Assembly (NCBI GenBank): GCA_963966185.1
Contig: CAWZYM010000383.1
Span: 171,501-235,500 of the forward strand
Direction of reading: 5' to 3'
Origin: Rhabditoides inermis
Taxonomy: Eukaryota; Nematoda; Chromadorea; Rhabditida; Rhabditidae
Length of the DNA: 64,000 nt
Part shown: one piece after another, positions 32,386-46,073 of the stretch
How positions within the stretch are numbered: position 1 is the first letter of the stretch
Layout of the letters: every line of letters starts with the position of its first letter
Made by a program: the position numbers and the translations under genes
Notes under the pieces: model-generated
Databases searched by the model: none
Seen by the model: only the letters and a program-made list of their open reading frames with translations
Told to the model about the DNA's origin: nothing

Positions 32386-33740
32386 AGCTTCGGCTCTTCG
32401 TGACGTCTAGAGTGTCTGCGCAGCTTCTCGAAACAGCTGATCAGTCCGCCCGCGTCCGGTTGGTCAATCCGGAGTCGTTGTCCCTGCAATGAGGAACCGA
32501 GACACGCTCAAATTCCTCATGCGGGAGGAGACAGACCAAAATAATCACGCGCGACCACGAACTGCGAGTCAAAGAAAGATTCAATGCGGTCTTTGGGGGG
32601 AAGATGGGGATTTACATATGCGCTCGAAAATGTTGGTCCCTCGTCTATCGACGTCTCTCTAGGCCGAGTTTCCATTATTCTCGCTTTGCGCAGGGATGCC
32701 TTATTACACAGGAGAGTGAAAGAGGGAGTGCGAGTGAATGAAAGAGAGAGAGAAATGTTGCGCTGGAGAGATGAAGCAGGTGGCACTAGTTGCCGTTCTT
32801 ACACGTGCGTGCTTTTCGCGCACTCGCGAGCACGAGAGAGATTATTACGAAGAGAGTGTCAGACGACATACAAAATGGGTTACGGTAGGTGCGGAAATGG
32901 GGAAAGAGGAGGGGTATACAATAGCTGTCGTAGCGGTGTAAAATTACAAGTTCAGAAAAATTGAGATAACGACGAAAAAGGGGAGATTAGCAAAGAGAAT
33001 TTGGGACAACATAAAAAGCGACATAAATAATAAATTGAAAACAAGCGATATTAGACCAGGGAGAGAATAAGAGAGGAATGACAGCGCATGAACAACAATG
33101 ATAACATGCAGTATACTGTGTCTCCTGCCTGCAACGATACGCGCGAGTTGACAAGGCTCACGCGAATGCAGGACAGTGACTGCGTGGTCGCGCGGATCAG
33201 AGAGAGAAGGAATGCAAGATACAATCCTTGAGGACTACATTCCAACACATTATCAAGCGCGCCAGTGTTATAGAAAATTATGAATAATAATTATATAATA
33301 AAATGAGTGGTGTAAAGAAGAAAAAAATGAATTTTAAAAATATAAGATAAGAAGCGCTCGATACTGCATTGGAATTAAAACACGTTATAGCACATCAAAG
33401 GGAATAGGAAGGTATAGTGCTATAACAAGACAATGAAAGACAACAAGAGAATGGGGAACACCGCGATCGGAATCAACTCATCTGGATTTATTGACGGCCG
33501 GATCCAGGCATATCCAGGGAGTCCGAGCTCCACCCGGAAGTCCACATCTGAACCGGCCTCCGCTCAGCAAAAAAAGAGTGGTGTATCAGGCGGGAATACA
33601 GATAAATAGCCGGCGTTGTTCCGTCGTCAGTGTTGGCGGTTGCAGTTGTCGAGGGCAGTACAGTTAGCGATGCTCGCCGAGGTGGGCCAGTCCGGGCGCT
33701 GACCTCGGCGAGTGACTGCAGAGCATTGGTCGAACCTCCA

Positions 33741-34018
33741 TGCGGTGCTCTATGGTGTAGTGAGAGCTCTTTGCTACTCCGCAGTCCGCAAATAGTACTA
33801 GCCCAGGTCACGGGTCAGCTTCACCACGTGGGAGTCGTAATATGGCTCCGCAGAAGTAGCCCTGGTCCCCATCGGAATAAAGGAAAGAATAGTACACATC
33901 TTTATCCGGCCAGGGCAGCCACACAACTGGCGATGGGGGCGCGCTGGCCAGCCACGCCCCCTCGCTCTCTCATCCTAGATATGATCCTACGCGGGGGTTA
34001 GCGGGGGTGAGTATCGCA
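33741..34018 (-). repeat. Gypsy-type 5' LTR
   Basis: Flanked inside by the primer-binding site (33740 leftwards on plus, TGGAGGTTCGACC on minus) and outside by TSD copy GCCT at 34019-34022. Confidence 0.9.
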
Positions 34019-34120
34019 GCCTTACTAACATTATCATCAATCAGAAAAACAATTCTAATCACTGAAGAATATATGTTTGTGAAGAATAGTATGATCTCCT
34101 ACTCTTATCCCATTACTTTC

Positions 34121-34481
34121 TTAAAGCAACAGTGGCGACTTATTTTCGACTCGCAGTATTATTAAAAATCATATTAACCTAACACATTTGCAGTTTTAGC
34201 AAAAGAACGACGATTTTGCGTTACTTTCGAATCTGCAACTGCCAAGAATGCAGCTCAAAATTTGAATTTCCCGCCAACGCTTCACTGCAAAAACTGGGAT
34301 CGGAGACATAACCGCAAATGAACACAACCCGGTCACTTGCTTCTTGGCTCAATGCATGTGCGCTGCGTTGTGACCCTAATCTTCGCGTGTTCGATTCCTG
34401 TCACTGCCAAATGTTTTGCTCGTGTGAAAATGAGGAGTTGTGGCAGGTTGTGGCAGAAATAAGTCTCCACTGTTCCTTTAA
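34121..34481. mobile_element. TTAA-flanked MITE with internal tRNA-like sequence (copy 3)
   Basis: TTAA-AGCAACAGTGGCGACTT left and AAGTCTCCACTGTTCCT-TTAA right. Plus-strand tRNA-like core at ~34328-34410 (A-box TGGCTCAATGCATG, B-box TGTTCGATTCC). It inserted about 100 bp from the Gypsy element. Confidence 0.88.
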
Positions 34482-35000
34482 TGAGTGAGTTCGCTTGAAT
34501 CATGCAAAAATAGGTATTTTGGTTTTGTGACAGTCACGTTGAAACAACGTGAAACAAATTCAATAGCAGGAATACTAAAAAAAGTGATTGCGATGATTGT
34601 TCAAAATGATGATATGTGTTTTTTGTAGTTACTTTGGTCCCTCGATAACACATTGGTCCCTCGGTAACACAAGGGTCCCTCGCTTCTGCTCTCACTATAC
34701 ACTCTCTCTCGCGATCCAGTCGCAAGAGTCTACTCTGCCGGCGGCGGTTCAGTCTGGCGGGCGACTGCTGGTGTGATTAGATGATATCTGAGAAGTCACT
34801 CGACTTTTCAGATTGTGAAAATTATTGAACAGAAATATCAGAGTCGATTGTGTTTTGTTTTCCGAATCACGAATATACCATATTTCATTGGGATCCGATG
34901 AAAACTCTCTATCTGAATATGTTCAGTGTGAAGGCTTGGAGAGAAGTCACGCTAGAGCAGATTAACAACTACATTGATCACAGCGTTCTGTTTTATTCAG
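34482..35000. other. No gene recognised
   Basis: Transition into the repeat field. A short triple repeat on GGTCCCTCG occurs at 34632-34682. Nothing else was noticed. Confidence 0.4.
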
Positions 35001-35984
35001 TCAATCTATATATCAATCGATAGATAATTTTCTCCTCTATTTTATATCCATATTTCTAGCGCGCGAAGCGCGCTAGTCGCAGCGCGCCGCTGCGCCGCTC
35101 TGTCTAAATGTCTTATGGTGTACATCCGTACATGGTTTTCCCTGCGCCACGGCTCTATGGATTTCGCTAAATTTGATATTGCCGCAAAGCCCTTGATCTG
35201 TAGATGCTCAATTTAAACCTCCACCCTTTTATCTCTCATATCCGCGGAGCTATAAGCTCAAGAAAGTCTGACGAAATAGCGCGTAATCAGAGAGCGTCAG
35301 ACAGAAAAGAGGCGAGATAGTGTGTCAGATGAAGAGACGGGTCACTGACGAATCGGCTGCGGCAAGTAGACCTTACAAGAACGATTACTGCGAATCGCAG
35401 ATTTCAGCTATCGAGAAACGGTTTCGACGTCACTCCTCTACACTTCCTAATCTACAAATCTGCCCGTAATCTTTTTATAACTCCTCCTGGTTTCCTTTCA
35501 CGAAGTGATTTATTCGAGGCGAGGCGGCACCAAACAGTTGTCGCGGGCTGTTCAAGAAAACTAGGCAACCGTGTAAGGTCTCCCTTTACTACAACATGCA
35601 ATTAGGTGGCCACTACATTTCTACCAAAATTTGCATCTTTTTGTGACCTCTGACGCTCGCTATCAATTGAGTTCCTCTAATCGACGTTGTTTTATTGCCC
35701 CGCGACGAGAGAGTGTGGCGAGGTGAGAGTGCGCCAGCTGCCAGTCTGTCTGCTGTTAGAGAAAGAAACAGTAAATTGTGCAAATGAGCGAGAACAGCAC
35801 CATGCACTACGAAACAGCTCACCACACTCCACAAACTGTGCGAATTATATTTTCTTAGCAAATACAATAAAACATTACTATATGCACTCACGTCATTCTA
35901 TATTCAATCAGGGAAGTGAGGCGAGGCGAAATACTATGTAACCTTCTTTTCTCATCCCTCTCCTTTTCTCATCCCTCTTTTTTC

Positions 35985-36035
<51 letters not shown>

Positions 36036-36073
36036 ATCTCTCTCTATCTTTCGTCTTTCTCTCTCTATCTTTC

Positions 36074-36119
<46 letters not shown>

Positions 36120-36140
36120 CTCTCTCTCGCTCTCTCTTTC

Positions 36141-36192
<52 letters not shown>

Positions 36193-37583
36193 TTCTCTCG
36201 ATTTCATAATATAAGACCAGTGATAACTATAAATTATATCTGTATCTCTAATAAATAAAAATTGTCAACCAGCTTCTGATAGGCTTTACCGCGGAGTGTG
36301 CCGGAGCGCCCTCTATGTGCATACGAGAGAGTGAAAGATCAGAGAGTAGGGAAGAATGCATATCAGTATCAGTGTTCAATATATTATTATAATTACTGAT
36401 CTACTGATCGGCTTTGACCGCGGAGGCGCGCGGAGCGTGCCGGAGCGCTTTCTATGTGCATACGAGAGAGTGAAAGATCAGAGAGTAGGAGAGAATGCAT
36501 ATCAGTATCAGTGATCAATATATTCTTAATATTACTGATTTACTGATCAGTTTTGACCGCGGAGGCGCGCGGAGCGTGCCCGGAGCGCCCTCCATGTTCA
36601 TACGAGAGAGTAAAAGATCAGAGAGTCGGAAAAAAATGTATATCACTATCAGTGATCAATGTATTATTATAATTACTGTTCTACTGATCGGCTTTGACCG
36701 CGGAGGCGCGCGTAGCGTGCCGGAGCGCCCTCTAAGTGTATACGAGAGAGTAAAAGATCAGAGAGTAGGAGAGAATGCATACTTAACAGTATCAGTGATC
36801 ATTATATTATTATTTTTATCACTGATAAGCTGATAGGCTCTGACAGCGGAGCGTGCCGGAGCGCCTTCTATGAGCATAGTAAATACATCTGTAGAAAAGC
36901 AGTCAACCAGATACTATCAACCAGATAGACTGTGACACTTTCTAATTATTTAAAATTACTGAAAATTAAAAAAAGGAAATAAATAAAGATCAGTCATCTA
37001 CTGGAAGACTGACAACAGCACTTCTAGCACAGCTCCTAATAGCACTTGCAGAGCACATATCAAGTCAATCTATATATCAATCGATAGATAATTCTCTCAT
37101 CTATTTTTTACCTATATTTCTAGCGCGCGAAGCGCGCTAGTCGCAGCGCCCGCTGCGCCTGTATGTGCAAAATGCCCTATGGTGTCCGTCCATACATGGC
37201 TCCACAAAGGCCACCGATGCATGGATCCGGCTAAATTTGGTATGGCTGTAAAGCCCTCGGTCTGGAGATGCTCCCAAAATCTTTTTGTTATCATTTCTCT
37301 CATATCCGCGGAGCTATAAGCTCGAGAAAGTCCGACGAAATAGCGCGTAACAGGAGAGCGTCAGACAGAAAAGCAGCGAAATAGTATGTGAGGCGAGGAG
37401 ACGGGTAGGTGGTTGAACGGTTGCATCGAGTAGGCCGCACAAGAACGAGTACTGCGAATCGCAGACTCCAGCTTTCGAGAAACGGTTTTGACGTCACTCC
37501 TCTAAACTTCCTAGAGGCGAGGCGAAAGAGTGCTACTACGTAGTACGCTCTACCACCTCCTTTTCTCATCCCTCATTTCTTCG

Positions 37584-37623
<40 letters not shown>

Positions 37624-37860
37624 ATGTTTCATGATATTAGATCAGTGATAATAAGGTGCGCGAAACGTGCCGAAGCGCGTGTGGCGAGATGGTAGAGCTG
37701 CCAGCCAATCTGTCGACAGAGAAACTGTTCTCTCTCTCTTTCCCTATCTCCCTCTCTTCCTCTATCTTTCTCTTATATTTTATGAATTTAGATTAAAGAT
37801 AACAATAAAGTCTACTTGGATCTAAATTAAATAATAATTGTCAACCAGCTGCTCATCCCA

Positions 37861-37913
<53 letters not shown>

Positions 37914-38440
37914 GCTTATATTTTATAATATTAGACCAGTGATAAGTATAAAATATACTTGGATCTATATTAAACAAAAATTGTCAACCAGCTACTAAAA
38001 GGCTTTTACCGCGGAGTGTGCCGGAGCGCCTTCTATGTGCATATGAAAGAGTAAAAAATCAGAGAGTCGGAGAAAATGCATATCAGTATCAGTGATAGTT
38101 ATATTGTTATTTTTATTACTGATCTACTGATATGCTCTGACAGCGGAGCGTGCCGGAGCGCCTTCTATGAGCATAGTAAATTCATCTGTAGAAAAGCAGT
38201 CAACCAGATACTATCAACCAGATAGACTGTGACACTTTCTAATTAATTAAAATTACTGAAAATAAAAAAATAAAAGAAATAAATAAAGATCAGTCATCTA
38301 CTGAAAGACTGACAACAGCACTTCTAGCACAGCTCCTAATAGCACTTCCAGAGCACATATCAAGTCAATCTATATATCAATCGATAGATAATTTTCTCCT
38401 CTATTTTATACCTATCTTTCTAGCGCGCGAAGCGCGCTAG
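35001..38440. repeat. Nested repeat block with hairpins and ~138-bp tandem units
   Basis: Three segments share the lead TCTATATATCAATCGATAGATAAT followed by the hairpin CTAGCGCGC-GAA-GCGCGCTAG (35056-35076, 37120-37140, 38420-38440). 35000-35560 is repeated at 37066-37515, and 36840-37140 at 38130-38440. Between them about five ~138-bp units (GCTTTGACCGCGGAGGCGCG ... CAGTATCAGTGATCAATAT) run through 36270-36860, with two more at 37990-38180. No gene. Confidence 0.8.
35985..36200. repeat. Long (CT)n microsatellite, interrupted
   Basis: About 215 nt of CT with TATCTTTCGT interruptions. Smaller CT tracts follow at 37587-37621 and 37864-37913. Confidence 0.97.
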
Positions 38441-40446
38441 TCGCCTGGGTTCGACATATAAATTTGCTTAGGTCAGTGTTTGTCCGGACGCATAACTCCT
38501 CACTCCTTAGGTCCTGAGAGTTCATCTCTTAGGGGTAGACGAGCCCAGGGCCGAGAATGATCACCGCTTGTTCTCACCTCATTTGCATACTCCAAATAAG
38601 GTCACATTCATTTCTCCTTTCCTAATATAGCTACAATCTTCATACTTGGTACGAGTACAAAGTGCTTCAGTACAAACTGTTTGGTATACAACTTATTTGA
38701 TTAAACCTCATTTGCATATCCCAAATAAGGGCATGTTTATAGTTTATATCTCAGCTCCTATTATAGCTACAATCTTGATAGTTGGTATAAGTACAAAGTA
38801 CTTGAGTACAAACTGTTTCGTATATAACTTGTTTAATTAAACCTCATTTGCATGTCCCAAATAAGGTCATGTTTATATCTCAGTTCCTACTATAGCGCCA
38901 ATCTCGATACTTGGTACAGGTAACAAGTAAACAAGTCTAAAACATTAGGTAAACAAGTCAAGTAAACAAGTAAACAAATAGGTAAACAACTCAAATATTC
39001 GTTTAAAAGGTATCTAAAGTGTACTAGACCAAGTACTGAGTGCATATTTTTTGTTTACAAGTGACGTAAACAAGTAAACAATTATGTAAACAACTCTGAA
39101 ATGAATTTCATAAGTCTCTAACATGCAGTACACATAACTCTTTACTCTTTAGGTCCTGAGAGTTCATCTCTTAGGGGTAGACTAGCATAGGCCCCCAGTC
39201 GGTCACCAATTTTTCTCACCTCATTGGCATGTATGCAAGTTAGGTTTGCAAATTACCCTCTCGGCGACTGGTCTGTAACTTTCGTCTCAGTGAGAGTTGA
39301 TACCTGCATTTTGTCATTTAATTATCACTACCGTAATACCTTCGTTCATGAATTAACTCAGATGTTTAACTAATTTTTGAAATTTAATCAATTTCCAAAA
39401 TTTCACATTTTTAAAGGGAGTGTACACTCTGAATTTCGAAGTTGAGTTAGCACCGGGATGTGAAAATATGTTGAAAATGATGTACTTTTGTCATTGCAAC
39501 TATGTGTCGGAGATACCTATAAGTCGATGAAAAATTCTGTTGAACATTGAAAATTGGCACCAATTGGCACCAATTTCTGCATTTTGATACATTTTGCGCT
39601 CAATTTTCACCAACTTGCAGACATTTTCAGCAAATAGTTGTATTGACAAAACTGAGTCGTTTTCAACATATTTTCACATCCCGGTGCTAACTCAACTTCG
39701 GAAATCAGAGTGTACACTCCCTTTAACTACTCAGAAACATTTAAAAATTCATAACTCGGTTATTTTTCAAGGTAAAAGGTTCATTCTTCGTACAGGTAAC
39801 AGGTAAACAAGTGATATTTTTTAGATGAATTTATCGTTCTAAATCACCTCATTTGAATATCCCAAATAAGGTCATGTTCATATCTCGGCTCCTATTATAG
39901 CTACAATCTTGATACTTGGTAAAAGTACAAGGTACTCGAGTACAAACTGTTTGGTATACAACTTATTTAATCAAACCTCATTTGCATGTCCCAAATAAGG
40001 TCATGTTCATAACTCAGCTCCTATTATAGCTACAATATTGATAGTTGGTATAAGTACAAAGTACTTGAGTACAAACTGTTTGGTATACATCTTATCTAAT
40101 TATACCTCATTTGCATATTCTAAATAAGGTCATGTTTATAGCTCAGTTCATTTTATAGCTACAATCTTGATACTTGGAATAAGTACAAAGTACTTGGATA
40201 CAAACTGTTTGGTATTCAACTTATTTAATTAAACCTCATTTGAATATCCCAAACAAGGTCTTGTTCATATCTCAGCTCCTATTATAACTACATTCTTAGT
40301 ACTTGATATAAGTACGACGTACTGGAGTACAAAATGTTTCGTTTATATCTAATTAGACCTCATTTGAATATCCCTAATAAGGTCATGTTCATATCTCAGC
40401 TCCTATTATCTGCAGATACAGGGGAAGAGAGAAAAGAAGAGTTAAT

Positions 40447-40532
<86 letters not shown>

Positions 40533-40619
40533 GGGGGAGAGGAGAGGGGAGAGAAAGAGGGAGAGCACAAGATGAAAACGACACAAGTTAGAGAGAGGAG
40601 GGAGAGAGAGAGGGAGTCT
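38441..40619. repeat. 2-kb duplicated segment, copy A
   Basis: It starts TCGCCTGGG right after a GC hairpin and parallels 49009-50960 to the shared word GAGGGAGTCT. Contents: ~118-bp tandem units (CCTCATTTGCATATCCCAAATAAGGTCATG ... lead words) at 38575-38935 and 39845-40420, a GTAAACAAG array at 38925-39125, an inserted TTAA MITE, and a GA tract at 40449-40530. It leads without a break into the minisatellite array. The frames around 38646 and 49214 are within the 118-bp repeat. Confidence 0.85.
39411..39726. mobile_element. TTAA-flanked MITE, second family
   Basis: TTAA-AGGGAGTGTACACTCTGA at the left and TCAGAGTGTACACTCCCT-TTAA at the right. The next ~40 bp of each arm are also complementary (GTTGAGTTAGCACCGGGATG). 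The corresponding place in copy B (~49975) is uninterrupted, so this is a true insertion after the duplication. No tRNA-like core was seen. Confidence 0.85.
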
Positions 40620-41213
40620 GTGTTTCAACTACACCAGTACCCAATACCACGACAGTTGCCAATTCTCCCTCCTCCTTCTCCTTACACGCGGTCTCTTCTC
40701 ATCGCACAAGACGAAGACGACACAAGTCAGAGAGAGAGGGGGGGAAGGAGAGAGGGAAGGAGGAAAAGAGAGAGAGGGAGTCTGTGTCTCAACTACACCA
40801 GTACCCACTACCACGACGGTTGCCAATTCTCCCTCCTCCTTCTCCTTACACGCGGTCTCTTCTCATCGCACAAGACGAAGACGACACAAGTCAGAGAGAG
40901 AGGGGGGGAAGGAGAGAGGGAAGGAGGGAGAGAGAGAGGGAGTCTGTGTCTCAACTACACCAGTACCCACTACCACGACAGTTGCCAATTCTCCCTCCTC
41001 CTTCTCCTTACACGCGGTCTCTTCTCATCGCACAAGACGAAGACGACACAAGTCAGAGAGAGAGGGGGGGAAGGAGAGAGGGAAGGAGGGAGAGAGAGAG
41101 AGGGAGTCTGTGTCTCAACTACACCAGTACCCACTACCACGACGGTTGCCAATTCTCCCTCCTCCTTCTCCTCACACGCGGTCTCTTCTCATCGCACAAG
41201 ACAAAGACGACAC

Positions 41214-41260
<47 letters not shown>

Positions 41261-41397
41261 AGAGAGGGAAGGAGGGAGAGAGAGAGGGAGTCTGTGTCCC
41301 AACTACACCAGTACCCACTACCACGACGGTTGCCAATTCTCCCTCCTCCTTCTCCTCACACGCGGTCTCTTCTCATCGCACAAGACAAAGACGACAC

Positions 41398-41443
<46 letters not shown>

Positions 41444-41592
41444 AGAGAGAAAGGAGAGAGGAAGGAGGAAGAGAGAGAGAGAGAGTCTGTGTCTCAACTA
41501 CACCAGTACCCACTACCACGACGGTTGCCAATTCTCCCTCCTCCTTCTCCTCACACGCGGTCTCTTCTCATCGCACAAGACAAAGACGACAC

Positions 41593-41645
<53 letters not shown>

Positions 41646-42277
41646 AGAGAGAGAGGAGAGAGGGAAGGAGAAATAGAGAGAGAGGGAGTCTGTGTCTCAA
41701 CTACACCAGTACCCACTACCACGACGGTTGCCAATTCTCCCTCCTCCTTCTCCTCACACGCGGTCTCTTCTCATCGCACAAGACAAAGACGACACAAGTC
41801 AGAGAGAGAGGGGGGGAAGGAGAGAGGAAAGGAAGGAGAGAGAGGGAGTCTGTGTCTCAACTACACCAGTACCCACTACCACGACGGTTGCCAATTCTCC
41901 CTCCTCGTTCTCCTCACACGCGGTTTCTTCTCATCGCACAAGACAAAGACGACACAAGTCAGAGAGAGAGGGGGGGAAGGAGAGAGGGAAGAAGGGAGAG
42001 AGAGAGGGAGTCTGTGTCTCAACTACACCAGTACCCACTACCACGACGGTTGCCATTTCTCCCTCCTCCTTCTCTTCACACGCGGTCTCTTCTCATCGCA
42101 CAAGACAAAGACGACACAAGTCATAGAGAGAGGGGGGAAGGAGAGAGGAAAGGAGGGAGAGAGAGGGAGTCTGTATCTCAACTACACCAGTACCCACTAC
42201 CACGAAGGTTGCCAATTCTCCCTCCTCCTTCTCCTCACACGCGGTCTCTTCTCATCGCAACAAGACAAAGACGACAC

Positions 42278-42326
<49 letters not shown>

Positions 42327-43793
42327 AGAGAGAGAGGAAGGAGAGAGGGAAGGAGAAAGAGAGAGAGAGGGAGTCTGTGTCTCAACTACACCAGTACCCA
42401 CTACCACGACGGTTGCCAATTCTTCCTCCTCCTTCTCCTCACACGCGGTTTCTTCTCATCGCACAAGACAAAGACGACATAAGTCAGAGAGAGAGGGGGG
42501 AAGGAGAGAGGAAAGAAGGGAGAGAGAGAGAGGGAGTCTGTGTCTCAACTACACCAGTACCCACTACCACGACGGTTGCCATTTCTCCCTCCTCCTTCTC
42601 CTCACACGCGGTCTCTTCTCATCGCATAAGACAAAGACGACACAAGTCATAGAGAGGGGGGGAGGAGAGAGGGAAGAAGGGAGAGAGAGAGGGAGTCTGT
42701 GTCTCAACTACACCAGTACCCACTACCACGACGGTTGCCATTTCTCCCTCCTCCTTCTCCTCACACGCGGTCTCTTCTCATCGCACAAGACAAAGACGAC
42801 ACAAGTCAGAGAGAGAGGGGGGGGGGGAAGGAGAGAGGAAAGGAAGGAGAGAAAGGGAGTCTGTGTCTCAACTACACCAGTACCCACTACCACGACGGTT
42901 GCCAATTCTCCCTCCTCCTTCTCCTCACACGCGGTCTCTTCTCATCGCACAAGACAAAGACGACACAAGTCAGAGAGAGAGAGAGGGGGGGGGAAGGAGA
43001 GAGGGAAGGAGGGGGAGAGAGGGAGTCTGTGTCTCAACTACACCAGTACCCACTACCACGACGGTTGCCATTTCTCCCTCCTCCTTCTCCTCACACGCGG
43101 TCTCTTCTCATCGCACAAGACAAAGACGACACAAGTCAGAGAGAGAGAGAGAGAGAGAGGGAAGAAGAGAGGGAAGGAGGGAGAGAGAGAGGGAGTCTGT
43201 GTCTCAACTACACCAGTACCCACTACCACGACGGTTGCCAATTCTCCCTCCTCCTTCTCCTCACACGCGGTCTCTTCTCATCGCACAAGACAAAGACGAC
43301 ACAAGTCAGAGAGAGAGGGGGGGGGAAGGAGAGAGGGAAGAAGTGAGAGAGAGAGAGAAAGTCTGTGTCTCAACTACACCAGTACCCACTACCACGACGG
43401 TTGCCATTTCTCCCTCCTCCTTCTCCTCACACGCGGTCTCTTCTCATCGCACAAGACGAAGACGACACAAGTCAGAGAGAGAGGGGGGGAAGGAGAGAGG
43501 GAAGGAGAGAGAGAGAGAGAGAGGGAGTCTGTGTCTCAACTACACCAGTACCCACTACCACGACGGTTGCCATTTCTCCCTCCTCCTTCTCTTCACACGC
43601 GGTCTCTTCTCATCGCACAAGACAAAGACGACACAAGTCATAGAGAGAGGGGGGAAGAAGAGAGGAAAGGAGGGAGAGAGAGGGAGTCTGTATCTCAACT
43701 ACACCAGTACCCACTACCACGACGGTTGCCAATTCTCCCTCCTCCTTCTCCTCACACGCGGTCTCTTCTCATCGCACAAGACAAAGACGACAC

Positions 43794-43840
<47 letters not shown>

Positions 43841-44461
43841 AGAGAGGGAAGGAGAAATAGAGAGAGAAGGAGTCTGTGTCTCAACTACACCAGTACCCAC
43901 TACCACGACGGTTGCCAATTCTCCCTCCTCCTTCTCCTCACACGCGGTCTCTTCTCATCGCACAAGACAAAGACGACACAAGTCAGAGAGAGAGGGGGGG
44001 GAAGGAGAGAGGAAAGGAAGGAGAGAGAGGGAGTCTGTGTCTCAACTACACCAGTACCCACTACCACGACGGTTGCCAATTCTCCCTCCTCCTTCTCCTC
44101 ACACGCGGTTTCTTCTCATCGCACAAGACAAAGACGACACAAGTCAGAGAGAGAGGGGGGGAAGGAGAGAGGGAAGAAGGGAGAGAGAGAGGGAGTCTGT
44201 GTCTCAACTACACCAGTACCCACTACCACGACGGTTGCCATTTCTCCCTCCTCCTTCTCTTCACACGCGGTCTCTTCTCATCGCACAAGACAAAGACGAC
44301 ACAAGTCATAGAGAGAGGGGGGAAGGAGAGAGGAAAGGAGGGAGAGAGAGGGAGTCTGTATCTCAACTACACCAGTACCCACTACCACGAAGGTTGCCAA
44401 TTCTCCCTCCTCCTTCTCCTCACACGCGGTCTCTTCTCATCGCACAAGACAAAGACGACAC

Positions 44462-44502
<41 letters not shown>

Positions 44503-46035
44503 AGAGAGAGAGGAAGGAGAGAGGGAAGGAGAAAGAGAGAGAGAGGGAGTCTGTGTCTCAACTACACCAGTACCCACTACCACGACGGTTGCCAATTCTT
44601 CCTCCTCCTTCTCCTCACACGCGGTTTCTTCTCATCGCACAAGACAAAGACGACACAAGTCAGAGAGAGAGGGGGGAAGGAGAGAGGAAAGAAGGGAGAG
44701 AGAGAGAGGGAGTCTGTGTCTCAACTACACCAGTACCCACTACCACGACGGTTGCCATTTCTCCCTCCTCCTTCTCCTCACACGCGGTCTCTTCTCATCG
44801 CATAAGACAAAGACGACACAAGTCATAGAGAGGGGGGGAGGAGAGAGGGAAGAAGGGAGAGAGAGAGGGAGTCTGTGTCTCAACTACACCAGTACCCACT
44901 ACCACGACGGTTGCCATTTCTCCCTCCTCCTTCTCCTCACACGCGGTCTCTTCTCATCGCACAAGACAAAGACGACACAAGTCAGAGAGAGAGGGGGGGG
45001 GGAAGGAGAGAGGAAAGGAAGGAGAGAAAGGGAGTCTGTGTCTCAACTACACCAGTACCCACTACCACGACGGTTGCCAATTCTCCCTCCTCCTTCTCCT
45101 CACACGCGGTCTCTTCTCATCGCACAAGACAAAGACGACACAAGTCAGAGAGAGAGAGGGGGGGGGGAAGGAGAGAGGGAAGGAGGGGGAGAGAGAGAGG
45201 GAGTCTGTGTCTCAACTACACCAGTACCCACTACCACGACGGTTGCCAATTCTCCCTCCTCCTTCTCCTCACACGCGGTCTCTTCTCATCGCACAAGACA
45301 AAGACGACACAAGTCAGAGACAGAGAGAGAGGGGGGGGGAAGGAGAGAGGGAAGGAGGGAGAGAGAGAGGGAGTCTGTGTCTCAACTACACCAGTACCCA
45401 CTACCACGACAGTTGCCAATTCTCCCTCCTCCTTCACCTCACACGCGGTCTCTTCTCATCGCACAAGACAAAGACGACACAAGTCAGAGAGAGAGAGGGG
45501 GGGGGGGAAGGAGAGAGGGAAGGAGGGGGAGAGAGAGAGGGAGTCTGTGTCTCAACTACACCAGTACCCACTACCACGACGGTTGCCAATTCTCCCTCCT
45601 CCTTCTCCTCACACGCGGTCTCTTCTCATCGCACAAGACAAAGACGACACAAGTCAGAGACAGAGAGAGAGGGGGGGGGGGAAGGAGAGAGGGAAGGAGG
45701 GAGAGAGAGGGAGTCTGTGTCTCAACTACACCAGTACCCACTACCACGACAGTTGCCAATTCTCCCTCCTCCTTCACCTCACACGCGGTCTCTTCTCATC
45801 GCACAAGACAAAGACGACACAAGTCAGAGAGAGAGAGGGGGGGGGGGAAGGAGAGAGGGAAGGAGGGAGAGAGAGAGAGAGAGAGGGAGTCTGTGTCTCA
45901 ACTACACCAGTACCCACTACCACGACGGTTGCCAATTCTCCCTCCTCCTTCTCCTCACACGCGGTCTCTTCTCATCGCACAAGACAAAGACGACACAAGT
46001 CAGAGAGAGAGAGAGAGGGGAAGGAGAGAGGGAAG

Positions 46036-46073
<38 letters not shown>

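Larger units (their letters stand above)
30850..34018 (-). mobile_element. Ty3/Gypsy-type LTR retrotransposon, internally deleted
   Basis: 3,169 bp. LTRs at 30850-31127 and 33741-34018 are 278 bp each with about four visible differences. A 4-bp direct repeat GCCT flanks it (30846-30849 and 34019-34022). On the minus strand the 5' LTR starts TGCGATACTC and ends CACCGCA. The next bases TGGAGGTTCGACC are a tRNA-like primer-binding site. The polypurine tract GGAAGGGGGGGAA precedes the 3' LTR. Only the end of pol (integrase) remains. Gag, protease, RT and RNase H are missing or unrecognisable, and the interior is 2.6 kb. Confidence 0.9.
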
